Source: Marivita sp051251565
Lineage (GTDB): Bacteria > Pseudomonadota > Alphaproteobacteria > Rhodobacterales > Rhodobacteraceae
Assembly (NCBI RefSeq): GCF_051251565.1
Contig: NZ_JBPOFB010000004.1
Span: 124,001 to 188,000 of the forward strand
Direction: 5' to 3'
DNA length: 64,000 bases
The notes beneath the pieces were generated by a model that searched no databases, was not told the origin of the DNA, and saw nothing but the letters and a program-made list of their open reading frames with translations. Below, piece by piece: positions 16,531 through 25,601 of the stretch (its first letter is position 1; the number at the start of each line of letters is the position of its first letter). The position numbers and the translations under genes were made by a program.

Positions 16531-18194
16531 GCGGTGAACGGATCATCTATCTGCCTTTGGGCGGAGCAGGCGAAATTGGCATGAATGCCTATGTCTATGG
16601 CTATGGCAAACCCGGTGAAGAACGTTTGATCCTTGTGGATCTTGGCGTCACCTTTCCGGACATGGACAGCACGCCCGGGGTGGACCTGATCCTGCCGGAT
16701 ATCTCGTGGTTGAAGGCGCGTCGCAACCAGCTTGAGGCGATCTTTATCACCCATGCGCATGAAGATCATGTGGGCGCGGTAGGGCATTTCTGGGAAGAGC
16801 TGGGCGCGCCGATCTATGCGCGGGCGTTCACGGCGCATATTGCGCGTCTCAAGATGGAGGATGCGGGGCAATCCCCCGAGACTGTGCGCACAGTGTCGCC
16901 ATGGCCCGAGGTCGTGACGGCAGGCCCGTTCAAGGTAGGCTTTGTGCCGATCTCGCATTCGATCCCCGAAAGCTCGGGGCTGGTGATCGACACGCCAAAG
17001 GGCCGGTTGGTACATTCGGGTGATTTCAAGATCGACGAAACGCCGGTTGTTGGCGAAGCCTTTGATCGCGCGCTGTGGGAAGAGGTCGGCAAACCCGGCG
17101 TCAAGGCGCTGATCTGCGACTCGACCAATGTGTTTTCGTTGCATGAAGGCCGATCCGAAGTGACTGTCGGACCCGAGATTGAAACGCTGGTGCGCGAGGC
17201 CAAGGGTATGGTCGTGGCGACGACCTTTGCGTCCAATGTGGCGCGGGTCAAGACGCTGGCCGAGGCCGGGCATCGGGCCGGGCGATCGGTTTGCCTGTTG
17301 GGCCGCGCGATGCGGCGCATGGTCGAGGCGTCGATCAAGACGGGCGTGTTGGCGGATTTCCCGACCGTGGTCAGCCCGGAAGAAGCGACGCAGATCCCGC
17401 GGGAAAACGTCATGCTGATCGTGACAGGGAGCCAGGGCGAACGCCGCGCGGCATCGGCGCAATTGGCGCGGGGCAAGTATCAGGGACTCAAGATGGTTGA
17501 AGGCGATCTGTTCCTGTTCTCGTCCAAGACCATCCCCGGCAATGAGCGCGGTGTGATCACTATCATGAACGCGTTTTCAGAACAGGGTGTGGACGTTGTC
17601 GATGACAGCTCGGGCAAGTATCATGTGTCGGGTCACGCCAACCGGCCTGATCTTGAGACAATGCACGCGGCAGTCAACCCGCAGCTTGTCATCCCGATGC
17701 ATGGTGAGCACCGCCACCTGCGCGAGCATGTGAAGGTTGCAGGCGCGGGCGGGCGCAAGGGCGTGTTGGCCGTCAACGGAATGATGATGGACCTGTCCGG
17801 CAATGTGCCAACGGTGGCCGAATATGTTGAAACCGGGCGCACCTATCTCGACGGCTCAGTGAAGATCGGCGCGATGGATGGGATCGTGCGGGACCGGATT
17901 CGCATGGCACTGAATGGGCATGTGATCGTCACGGTGATTCTTGATGAAGATGACGAGATGCTGGGCGAGCCGTGGTGCGAAGTCATGGGGCTTCCCGAAA
18001 TGGGCCGCAACAACGCGTCACTGGTGGATGCTCTGGAAGAAGATCTGTCACAATTCATCGGGCGGGCCGGGGCCAAGACGATCACCGATGATGACAAGCT
18101 CGAAGAAGGGTTGCGCCGGGTTGCGCGTCAGACAACGCAAAATGAAATCGGCAAGAAAGCGGAAGTGACCGTTGTCATCAGTCGATTGGGATGA
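16527..18194 (+). CDS. rnj: Ribonuclease J
   Basis: RNase J (555 aa) is a metallo-beta-lactamase/beta-CASP ribonuclease with 5'-3' exonuclease and endonuclease activity in rRNA maturation and mRNA decay. The zinc motif HAHEDHVGA (about residues 75-83), the HSGDFKID segment and the beta-CASP motif ATTFASNVARVK are clear, and SGHANRPDLETM (about 371-382) is the conserved C-terminal motif. Length is typical. The start overlaps coaX and the end overlaps gph (both ATGA), so these are one translationally coupled unit. Confidence 0.95.
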   Translation: MSGERIIYLPLGGAGEIGMNAYVYGYGKPGEERLILVDLGVTFPDMDSTPGVDLILPDISWLKARRNQLEAIFITHAHEDHVGAVGHFWEELGAPIYARAFTAHIARLKMEDAGQSPETVRTVSPWPEVVTAGPFKVGFVPISHSIPESSGLVIDTPKGRLVHSGDFKIDETPVVGEAFDRALWEEVGKPGVKALICDSTNVFSLHEGRSEVTVGPEIETLVREAKGMVVATTFASNVARVKTLAEAGHRAGRSVCLLGRAMRRMVEASIKTGVLADFPTVVSPEEATQIPRENVMLIVTGSQGERRAASAQLARGKYQGLKMVEGDLFLFSSKTIPGNERGVITIMNAFSEQGVDVVDDSSGKYHVSGHANRPDLETMHAAVNPQLVIPMHGEHRHLREHVKVAGAGGRKGVLAVNGMMMDLSGNVPTVAEYVETGRTYLDGSVKIGAMDGIVRDRIRMALNGHVIVTVILDEDDEMLGEPWCEVMGLPEMGRNNASLVDALEEDLSQFIGRAGAKTITDDDKLEEGLRRVARQTTQNEIGKKAEVTVVISRLG

Positions 18195-18847
18195 CACCGG
18201 CGGTTGTTTTCGATCTGGACGGGACGCTGATCGACAGCCTCCCGGACATCGCAGCGGCGGCAAATGCGCTGTTGGCAGATCACGGGCTGGGCCCGCTGCC
18301 GCAGTCGCAAGTCGGTGGGTTTGTCGGTATGGGGGAACGTGTGTTCCTTGATCGGCTGATCGCCGCAACCGCGTTGGACGCGAATGAGTATGACACGCTG
18401 ATGGCAGCGTTCATTGCCCACTACAAAGCCAGCACCGGTCTGACCACGGTTTTTCCCGGTGCGCTGGATATGCTCGTGGCGTTAAAGGCGGAGGGCTACA
18501 AGATCGGGCTGTGCACCAACAAGCCGGGCGTTCCCTTGGCTGCCGTGCTTGAGGTGCTTGATTTGGCCAGGTGGTTCAATGTGATCATCGCGGGTGACAC
18601 GCTGCCGGTGCGCAAGCCAGACCCGGCGCCTCTGCGCATGGCGTTTGATCGCATGGGCGCGACCAAGGGTCTCTATGTCGGGGATAGTGATGTGGATGCC
18701 GAGACCGCGCAGCGGGCAGGGGTGCCGTTCGCGTTCTTCACCGAGGGCATTCGCACAAAGCCGGTAGAAGACATCCCCCATGACCGGGCGTTTGACTGCT
18801 TTGGCGATTTGCCTGCAATTTGTTCAGAATTGATGCGGCCATTCTAG
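18191..18847 (+). CDS. gph: Phosphoglycolate phosphatase (HAD family)
   Basis: The 218-aa product has the HAD motif I FDLDGTLID (nucleophile Asp8, acid Asp10), a cap domain with the PGALDML segment, motif II in LCTNKP, motif III Lys in VRKPDPAPL and motif IV GDSDVD (about residues 159-164). It most likely hydrolyses 2-phosphoglycolate; related HAD enzymes with pyrophosphatase or other sugar-phosphate activity cannot be excluded from sequence. It overlaps the end of rnj by four bases and is the last gene of this operon. Confidence 0.85.
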   Translation: MTPAVVFDLDGTLIDSLPDIAAAANALLADHGLGPLPQSQVGGFVGMGERVFLDRLIAATALDANEYDTLMAAFIAHYKASTGLTTVFPGALDMLVALKAEGYKIGLCTNKPGVPLAAVLEVLDLARWFNVIIAGDTLPVRKPDPAPLRMAFDRMGATKGLYVGDSDVDAETAQRAGVPFAFFTEGIRTKPVEDIPHDRAFDCFGDLPAICSELMRPF

Positions 18848-18850
18848 GCG

Positions 18851-18895
18851 GGCGATGCGTTGAGGCATCGTCCCGTTTCCGAGGGCGGAAACGGG
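18851..18895. terminator. Paired hairpins between convergent gph and rhlE
   Basis: Two stems are visible. GGCGATGC pairs with GCATCGTCC across a short loop with one bulged T (about 18851-18873). CCCGTTTCC (18872-18880) pairs perfectly with GGAAACGGG (18887-18895). No T run follows on either strand, so efficient intrinsic termination is uncertain, but the position between convergent genes suits a bidirectional transcription barrier. Confidence 0.5.
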
Positions 18896-18905
18896 ATCAC
18901 GTTGT

Positions 18906-20462
18906 CTAGCCTGCGCGGCGTTCGTCAAAGCTTTTGGCGATGAATGTGGGCATGTGATCGCCCATTCCAACAACATTGTTGTCACGCCCACCGCGATCAT
19001 TGCGGCGGCTGCGGTTCGCATTGGCGTTTGCGTTGCCAGAGCTGTTGTTGCGGTGCGTGTCCGCGTGCTGCTGCGGCTTCTGCTGCTGTTTTTGCTCGCG
19101 CACTGGTTCTTGTGCGACGTCCTTGGCAGGCTCTTTGCGGGGTTCCGGCTTGGCTTCCGCAATCACAGTTTCGGGTGCGCTGCTGGTTGCCTCCATGGAC
19201 TTGTCGGCGGGTTTGCTGCGGCCACGGCCACCGCGGGTGCGGCGCGGTTTGGCGGGCTTGTCGCCGTCGGTGCCTGTATCCTTGACCTCGTCCTCTGAGA
19301 TCGGGGCAGAGTTGCCCATGGGGTTGTCCACACGGGGGATGTCTTTTTGCAGCAGACGTTCGATGGCATCGAAGTTCTTTTCGTCCTTCGGCACGCAGAT
19401 CATCAGTGCCTTGCCGTCTCGTCCGGCGCGACCTGTGCGGCCGATGCGGTGCACATAGTCTTCGGCATGGCTGGGCACGTCAAAGTTGAAGACGTGGCTG
19501 ACTGACGGCACATCAAGGCCGCGCGCTGCGACGTCCGACGCAATCAGGAAGCGCAGGCTGCCTTCGCGGAACCCTTCGAGGGTTTTGGTGCGCTGCGACT
19601 GGTCCAGATCACCGTGGATCGGGGCGGCGTCATAACCATATTTCTTGAGCGACTTGGCCACGATATCCACATCGGTCTTACGGTTGCAGAACACGATGGC
19701 GTTGGTGCATTTGTCGCCTTCCGCGTCGATCAGCTTGCGCAGAAGTTCGCGCTTTTCGGTGCCTTCGCGGTCGCGGCGCGACGCTTTGAACATCACGACG
19801 CCCTGTGCGATCGTCTCTGACGCCGATGCCTGACGCGCCACCTCGATGCGGGCCGGGGCAGACAGGAAAGTGTTGGTGATGCGTTCGATCTCGGGCGCCA
19901 TGGTGGCCGAAAAGAACAGCGTCTGGCGTGTGAAAGGTGTCAGGCTGAAGATGCGTTCGATGTCGGGGATGAACCCCATATCGAGCATGCGGTCTGCCTC
20001 GTCCACGACCATCACTTGAACGCCGGTCAACAACAGCTTGCCGCGTTCGAAATGGTCCAGCAAGCGACCCGGTGTGGCGATCAGAACATCCACGCCCTTG
20101 TCGATCAGCAGGTCTTGTTCTTTAAAGCTGACACCACCAATAAGAAGCGCCTTGGTCAGCTTGACGTGCTTGGCATAGGTGTCGAAGTTTTCTGCCACCT
20201 GTGCGGCCAATTCGCGGGTCGGGCACAAAACAAGGCTGCGCGGCATTCGGGCGCGGGCGCGGCCCCGGGCCAGAAGTGTGATCATCGGCAGCGTAAAGCT
20301 GGCGGTCTTGCCTGTTCCGGTCTGGGCAATCCCCAGAACATCGCGGCCTTCAAGGGCGGGGGGAATGGCACCTGCCTGAATCGGGGTGGGTGTATCGTAA
20401 CCCGCCTCTTCGACAGCTTTCAGGACTTTCGGGTTGAGGTTCAACTCAGAGAATTTTGTCAT
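18906..20462 (-). CDS. rhlE: DEAD-box RNA helicase, RhlE type
   Basis: The 518-aa protein is an ATP-dependent RNA helicase acting in ribosome assembly or RNA decay. Motifs run in order: Q motif (about residues 5-30), AQTGTGKT (Walker A, about 46-53), PTRELAAQ, DEAD (about 153-156), SAT, then ARGLD and HRIGRTGRAG in the second RecA domain. From about residue 385 the tail is disordered: Lys/Pro/Glu-rich, then Gln-rich, then Asn/Arg-rich with an RGG-like RRNDRGGRD, typical of RNA-binding tails. Its 3' end is convergent with gph. Confidence 0.93.
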   Translation of the reverse strand: MTKFSELNLNPKVLKAVEEAGYDTPTPIQAGAIPPALEGRDVLGIAQTGTGKTASFTLPMITLLARGRARARMPRSLVLCPTRELAAQVAENFDTYAKHVKLTKALLIGGVSFKEQDLLIDKGVDVLIATPGRLLDHFERGKLLLTGVQVMVVDEADRMLDMGFIPDIERIFSLTPFTRQTLFFSATMAPEIERITNTFLSAPARIEVARQASASETIAQGVVMFKASRRDREGTEKRELLRKLIDAEGDKCTNAIVFCNRKTDVDIVAKSLKKYGYDAAPIHGDLDQSQRTKTLEGFREGSLRFLIASDVAARGLDVPSVSHVFNFDVPSHAEDYVHRIGRTGRAGRDGKALMICVPKDEKNFDAIERLLQKDIPRVDNPMGNSAPISEDEVKDTGTDGDKPAKPRRTRGGRGRSKPADKSMEATSSAPETVIAEAKPEPRKEPAKDVAQEPVREQKQQQKPQQHADTHRNNSSGNANANANRSRRNDRGGRDNNVVGMGDHMPTFIAKSFDERRAG

Positions 20463-20685
20463 GTGTATCCGTTATTCACGGACTACCTGCGCCCGTGCGT
20501 CTGTTGCGATCCGGCCCGTCTGGCCCTGTGTTAGTCCACAGTCACGATCTGACGCGTGTGTACTCGGGGATGCTGGGCGGGTCAATGAGCGTGCCGCCTT
20601 CTGCGCGGATGTGCCTATATGGGCGAGTTATTGGTGGCTTGATCGCAACAAATCGCGTTTTTTGGAGGAGATTGTTTCCATTTCC

Positions 20686-22440
20686 TTAACGATTTGGGTG
20701 CAGGCCGAAGATCTTTTCGATGGCGTTGTCCGGGTCAAAGGCCGGAGACAGCAGCAGACCGTGCCGTTTCAGGCGGGTGCGTAGCTCTGGGCTGTCTTGG
20801 CACATTTCGTCAAAGAACTGGCGCAATCCTGCTTCGCCTTCTTCATCGCGTAGATATTGCAGCAGGGTGCCGATCGTCTTGGGGGCATCGTCGGATTTGA
20901 TGCGGTACGATCCTTTGGTCTGGCGAAATTCAAGCTTGGCAGCAAAGCTGTCCCAATCGGGTGCATGCAGATGGCCAACATAGGCGTTTGTCAGGGTGGC
21001 GGTGTTGATCACATCAGCGCCTTTCACGCGCAAGCGGTGGATGGCAAGGCGGATGTCGCCCAGCCCTGTGCGGGCAAAGACCTTGCCTGCCAGATGGCTG
21101 AGAAACCCGCCGCGCACATAGCTGCCAAATGTGGGGTAGATGTCGGTGACCGCCTGTGCGGGCACGCCGTCGGTGGTGGTGCGCAGTTTGAAATGTTTGG
21201 GCAGGTCGCCGGTGACGGGCGCGGCCAGCGCCTCGGCAGGGAACAGGCGCGCCCCGGCCATGTCATCGGGGATGGATTTCAGCGCAGAGGACAGCTTGCC
21301 TTTGGTCAGGATAAATTCATCGGTGTCGATATGGCCCAGCCAATCTACCGTACCTTCGGCATCGCGCAGGGCGCGGGTCGCGTTGAAGGTCTGGCGCAGC
21401 TGATGCGCTTCGGGGCGGGTTTTGCCGGTCTTCTTCCAATAGGCCGCATCACAGAGTGTGAGGGTGATTTTGGGATGACCTTTGAGCAGCGCCGCGATGT
21501 CCGGGTCAGGGGCATCGAGGTAGAGGTAAAGATGCGATGCGCCGCTATCGAGGTGATGGGCCACGAACCGCGCCACATCGCGCAAGGGCGCGTTGGTGGT
21601 GCATACCAGCCCCCAACGCGGCGTGCCCGCACGGGGTTTGGGCACTGGAACGGTCACACCTGACGCGTCATTGGGCGCCGTGGCCTGTTCCATCCGCCGC
21701 AGTTTGCGCACGCGCAGGCGGTGCAGGCGGCGGAACACCGTGCGCGGATCGTCGATCAGCCGCTGCAGCATGTCATGGGCAAGGGGCCGGATAACAGGAT
21801 CGCTGTCAGCCTCTTCCCAGAGGCGGCCAATCATGTTCACGTCCAGCCCACCATCGGTCAGGGAAAATGCGTTCATTTGCAGCGGCAGGGGCGATGTGGC
21901 GCGACCGTCCAGTGTAAAGGGGCGGTCTGCATCGCGGCCCGAGAACAACCGTTCGCTTTCATAGAGCTTCATCGCGCCAAAGAGCGTCGACAGCGCGAGG
22001 CCCGTGCTGCGCTGTGCCGATGTTTTTCCGTGATCGCCAAAGGTGGTCAGGCTGGAGACCTTCCAGCGCAGGTCCATCTCGCGCAGCAGCAGATCGGCCT
22101 GCTCGGTCCACAGGCGCAGGAACAGGTCGGCGGTGTGGCTGGGTTGGCTGCGTTTACGCAGATGCGCGATCAACAGGCCATTGAGATGCAAGAGCGCGTT
22201 CTGGCCCGTCAGCTCGCGGGCGATTTCCCAAATCTTGCGCGCATTGTCCGATGTCGTCCGGCTGCTGTCTGGCGGCATTGAGACAGTTGTCTTGGCAAGT
22301 GCTGTCAGATCACAATCAAGCGGCGGCAAGGATTCGCCCTTGGCAAATCCTAGCGGCGCGCGCCGGGCGTTCATGTGCTCTACGATGCCAGCAAGCCCGT
22401 TCGGGTAGGCGGGGTTGGGCCTTGATGTGTCTCTGCTCAT
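20686..22440 (-). CDS. Glycosyltransferase-2-like protein with a large uncharacterised N-terminal region
   Basis: The 584-aa product has a C-terminal glycosyltransferase domain of the family-2/4 type: WGLVCTTNAPLRDVARFVAHH (first beta-alpha unit), a YLYLDAPD segment and the acidic metal/sugar-nucleotide motif HIDTDEFIL. About 250 residues precede it, mainly helical, with no motif I recognise. The ATG at 22440 is chosen over a TTG at 22506 because the latter would be a rare start close to the next gene. It may glycosylate a surface or capsular substrate; substrate and acceptor are unknown. A separate small protein of the same glycosyltransferase type lies at 38964-39827. Confidence 0.75.
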   Translation of the reverse strand: MSRDTSRPNPAYPNGLAGIVEHMNARRAPLGFAKGESLPPLDCDLTALAKTTVSMPPDSSRTTSDNARKIWEIARELTGQNALLHLNGLLIAHLRKRSQPSHTADLFLRLWTEQADLLLREMDLRWKVSSLTTFGDHGKTSAQRSTGLALSTLFGAMKLYESERLFSGRDADRPFTLDGRATSPLPLQMNAFSLTDGGLDVNMIGRLWEEADSDPVIRPLAHDMLQRLIDDPRTVFRRLHRLRVRKLRRMEQATAPNDASGVTVPVPKPRAGTPRWGLVCTTNAPLRDVARFVAHHLDSGASHLYLYLDAPDPDIAALLKGHPKITLTLCDAAYWKKTGKTRPEAHQLRQTFNATRALRDAEGTVDWLGHIDTDEFILTKGKLSSALKSIPDDMAGARLFPAEALAAPVTGDLPKHFKLRTTTDGVPAQAVTDIYPTFGSYVRGGFLSHLAGKVFARTGLGDIRLAIHRLRVKGADVINTATLTNAYVGHLHAPDWDSFAAKLEFRQTKGSYRIKSDDAPKTIGTLLQYLRDEEGEAGLRQFFDEMCQDSPELRTRLKRHGLLLSPAFDPDNAIEKIFGLHPNR

Positions 22441-22527
22441 ATTGGCAGAGTGCCGTGCCGCTGCGGCTGGATCAACGAAAAAGGCGTGTGAGATGGTGTG
22501 ATCCAAGCCCGTACAATCGCGCTTGGG

Positions 22528-24135
22528 TCACACCATCATTTCCTTGGTCGCGGACAAGGTCACGTCGGGATAATCGCGCGCCACGCGGTCGATGTCCCAT
22601 TGCAGGCGGGTCAGGTATACCGCGTCGCCATCATTGTCCTCGGCCATATGCTGTTTGTTGGCATTGATTAGCTTTTCCACCGCAAGCTTGTCGCCATGAA
22701 CCCAACGAGCAGAGGTGAATTGCGAGGCCTCAAAGCGGACGGGCAGGCCATATTCCAGTTCAATCCGGCTTCCCAGCACTTCGAATTGCAGCGCGCCGAC
22801 CACGCCGACGATAAAGCCAGACCCGATCATCGGCTTGAAGACCTTGGCTGCGCCTTCTTCGGCGAATTGCATCAGCGCCTTTTCAAGGTGCTTTGACTTG
22901 AGAGGATCGCCCGCGCGCACGGTTTGCAGCAGTTCGGGCGCGAAGGACGGAATGCCTGTCACCTTGAGAGCTTCGCCTTCGGTCAGGGTGTCGCCGATGC
23001 GCAATTGGCCGTGATTGGGAATGCCGATGATGTCGCCGGCCCATGCCTCTTCGGCGAGTTCCCGGTCAGAGGCAAGAAAGAGCACCGGGTTGGTGATCGA
23101 CATCGGCTTCTTGGACCGCACATGGGTCAGCTTCATCCCGCGGTGAAAATGGCCAGAAGCCAGCCGGACAAAGGCAACGCGGTCACGGTGTTTGGGATCC
23201 ATGTTCGCCTGAACTTTGAAGACAAAGCCGGAAACCTTTGTTTCCTCGGGAAGAATCTGCCGTGGATTGGCCTTTTGCGGCTGCGGCACTGGCCCGTATG
23301 TGCCGATCCCGTCCATCAGTTCCTTGACCCCGAAGGAGTTGATGGCAGAGCCGAACCAGATCGGGGACATATGCCCTTCGAGCACAGCTTGCGGGTTCAG
23401 CGCAGGCAGCAATTCGCGGGCCATTTCGATCTCTTCGCGCAGCTTTTCAAGCAGGTGCGCGGGGATGTGTTCGTCCAGTTTCGGGTCGTCCAGCCCTTCG
23501 ATGGCGATGCTTTCGGCGACTTTGTTGCGGTCGGCGCGGTCCATAAGTTCAAGACGGTCGCGGATCAGATCGTAGCACCCCAAAAAATCGCGGCCGACCC
23601 CGATGGGCCAGCTTGCCGGGGTGACGTCGATGGCCAGGTTTTCCTGAATCTCGTCAATGATATCAAAGGTGTCGCGGCTTTCACGGTCCATCTTGTTACA
23701 AAAGGTCAGGATCGGCAGATCGCGCAGACGGCACACTTCAAACAGCTTTTGTGTTTGGCTTTCCACGCCTTTTGCGCCGTCGATCACCATGACAGCTGCA
23801 TCCACTGCCGTCAGCGTGCGATAGGTGTCTTCGGAAAAATCCGAGTGGCCGGGGGTGTCGACAAGATTAAAGCGGAAGCTCTTGAAATCGAACGACATTG
23901 CCGAAGCCGAAACCGAGATTCCCCGGTCCTGTTCCATCTTCATAAAGTCCGACCGCGTGCGGCGCGCTTCGCCCTTGGCGCGGACCTGACCGGCCATTTG
24001 AATCGCGCCACCGTATAGCAGGAATTTTTCGGTCAGCGTGGTTTTGCCAGCGTCCGGGTGCGAGATGATGGCAAAGGTGCGCCGCCGAGCAATTTCGGCG
24101 GGCAGATCGGGGCGATTTGAAGCGGTGTCCAGCAT
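22528..24135 (-). CDS. prfC: Peptide chain release factor 3
   Basis: RF3 (535 aa) is the translational GTPase that removes RF1/RF2 from ribosomes after peptide release. G1 SHPDAGKTTLTEK (about residues 27-39), the switch region with EQDRGISV, G3 DTPGHSDF and G4 NKMDRE are all present, with translation-factor beta-barrel domain II and the RF3 C-terminal domain (FEVLGSRIELEYGLPV). The start at MLDTASNRP matches family N termini; the longer in-frame extension to 24264 is Pro/Cys-rich and unlikely to be translated. Confidence 0.95.
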   Translation of the reverse strand: MLDTASNRPDLPAEIARRRTFAIISHPDAGKTTLTEKFLLYGGAIQMAGQVRAKGEARRTRSDFMKMEQDRGISVSASAMSFDFKSFRFNLVDTPGHSDFSEDTYRTLTAVDAAVMVIDGAKGVESQTQKLFEVCRLRDLPILTFCNKMDRESRDTFDIIDEIQENLAIDVTPASWPIGVGRDFLGCYDLIRDRLELMDRADRNKVAESIAIEGLDDPKLDEHIPAHLLEKLREEIEMARELLPALNPQAVLEGHMSPIWFGSAINSFGVKELMDGIGTYGPVPQPQKANPRQILPEETKVSGFVFKVQANMDPKHRDRVAFVRLASGHFHRGMKLTHVRSKKPMSITNPVLFLASDRELAEEAWAGDIIGIPNHGQLRIGDTLTEGEALKVTGIPSFAPELLQTVRAGDPLKSKHLEKALMQFAEEGAAKVFKPMIGSGFIVGVVGALQFEVLGSRIELEYGLPVRFEASQFTSARWVHGDKLAVEKLINANKQHMAEDNDGDAVYLTRLQWDIDRVARDYPDVTLSATKEMMV

Positions 24136-24199
24136 GGCCGCGCGTATAGGCGGCGCGGGGCGTCTTGTCCATAAGTGGCGCACGGTTGCGCCGCCAGGG

Positions 24200-24682
24200 T
24201 CAGGCGTGCAGGCGCATGGTGGAAATGGGTTGGCGTGCTGTTGCGGATACGGAGACTGCCACAACCGGCACTGGTTCGATTTTCAGAGGCATGATGTCCT
24301 CACGTGTCCGGATGTCGATCAGCACATATTCAGCGCTCTGTTCAAAGGCGGTGTCGGACACGAAATAAAGCTGGCCGCAATGCGCTGCGGCATAGACATC
24401 GGTGCGGCGTCCGGTTGTTGTCATAAAGATAAGATGTGCGAGGTTTTTCAGCGTCTTGGCTGGAAGGTTTGCGGCAAGGTCCAGCGAGAAGGCAGACAAG
24501 TGCGTATCCGTAGCGCCAACTTTGGTCCATGTGGCCGCTTGTTTTGCCAGATACACGTCCCCCAGCATCAGGTCTTCTAGGCGGCGGATCGGTTCGCCCC
24601 GGCAGACACCGAATTCGGTGCGAATGCCGTCGGTTGGGCACGCTTTGAAAGAGGCATCATGGGAAACAGGGGCAACAATCAT
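24200..24682 (-). CDS. Hypothetical protein, 160 aa
   Basis: The reading frame starts at an ATG and gives a product with alternating beta and helical segments and no membrane span or signal peptide. The central part (about residues 60-130, containing FSLDLAANLPAKTLKNLAHLIFM and VYAAAHCGQLYFVS, each quoted in part) looks like a folded domain, but I cannot assign a family. It sits upstream of prfC on the same strand with a 64-bp gap and is divergent from the SDR gene. Codon pattern resembles the neighbours, so I regard it as a real gene with moderate confidence. Confidence 0.6.
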   Translation of the reverse strand: MIVAPVSHDASFKACPTDGIRTEFGVCRGEPIRRLEDLMLGDVYLAKQAATWTKVGATDTHLSAFSLDLAANLPAKTLKNLAHLIFMTTTGRRTDVYAAAHCGQLYFVSDTAFEQSAEYVLIDIRTREDIMPLKIEPVPVVAVSVSATARQPISTMRLHA

Positions 24683-24818
24683 ACACGTATCTCATTCAAT
24701 GGGCAGTAACCGGATAGCAGCGTCCGTCATGCCTTTAAGATCGTGGGGAAATGTGGCACGTCTATGGGCAAGTCGTGACATTTCACGGACGAAATTTGTC
24801 AAAATTGGGAGAGATCGA

Positions 24819-25598
24819 ATGGACCTGGGTATCAGCGGAAAGCGCGCGCTTGTCTGCGCATCGAGCAAGGGATTAGGGCGCGGATGCGCGGAGGCGTTGG
24901 CAGAAGCGGGCGTTAACCTTGTCATGAATGCGCGCGGCGCAGAGGCGCTTGAGGCCACGGCGGCAGAGATTCGCAGCACCTACGGTGTTGAGGTGGTGAC
25001 CGTTGCTGCCGATATCGTAAGTGAAGAGGGTCGCGCTAAAGTACTGGCTGCGGCAGGCGATGTGGATATTCTTGTGACAAATGCCGGTGGTCCGCCCCCG
25101 GGAGTGTGGTCGGATTGGACCCGCGATGATTTCATCAAGGCGCTAGATGCCAACATGCTGACGCCGATTGCGCTGATGACAGCGTTGATGCCCGGTATGA
25201 TGGATCGCGGCTGGGGCCGGGTGGTCAACATCACTTCGCAATCGGTCAAAGCTCCGATTCCGGCGCTTGGCCTGTCGAACGCGGCGCGCACCGGTCTGAC
25301 CGGCTATGTGGCAGGCACCGCCCGTCAGGTGGCCCCCAGCGGCGTTGTGGTGAACAACATGATGCCGGGTATCCATGCCACAGACCGCGCCGACCAGTTG
25401 GATGGTGGCGTGTCCAAGGCCCAGGGAATCTCGGTCGAAGAGGCGCGCAAGAATCGGCAGGGCACAATTCCGGCGCGGCGCTATGGCACGCGGCAGGAAT
25501 TTGGCGCGATGTGCGCGTTCCTGTGTTCGCAGCATGCGGGCTTTATCATCGGGCAGAACATCCTTGCCGATGGCGGGGCCACCAACGCCACGATCTGA
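24819..25598 (+). CDS. SDR-family oxidoreductase-like protein lacking the catalytic Tyr and Lys
   Basis: The 259-aa product has a Rossmann nucleotide site in the variant form CASSKGLGRG (residues 13-22), the NAGG motif (88-91) and a Ser in the usual catalytic position (NITSQS, Ser140). At the spacing where the catalytic Tyr and Lys should lie (13 and 17 residues on), it has Ser153 and Arg157 in the GLSNAARTG segment. It therefore lacks the classical YxxxK pair. Proteins of this variant are often labelled 3-oxoacyl-ACP reductase, but the chemistry is uncertain. GGGAGAG precedes the ATG. The next gene begins three bases after its stop. Confidence 0.85.
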   Translation: MDLGISGKRALVCASSKGLGRGCAEALAEAGVNLVMNARGAEALEATAAEIRSTYGVEVVTVAADIVSEEGRAKVLAAAGDVDILVTNAGGPPPGVWSDWTRDDFIKALDANMLTPIALMTALMPGMMDRGWGRVVNITSQSVKAPIPALGLSNAARTGLTGYVAGTARQVAPSGVVVNNMMPGIHATDRADQLDGGVSKAQGISVEEARKNRQGTIPARRYGTRQEFGAMCAFLCSQHAGFIIGQNILADGGATNATI

Positions 25599-25601
25599 TC
25601 G

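Noticed and set aside
24402..24818. Long N-terminal extension of the SDR gene
   Set aside because: The SDR Rossmann fold begins at 24819 with a good GGGAGAG site; the extension is antisense to the 160-aa hypothetical gene.
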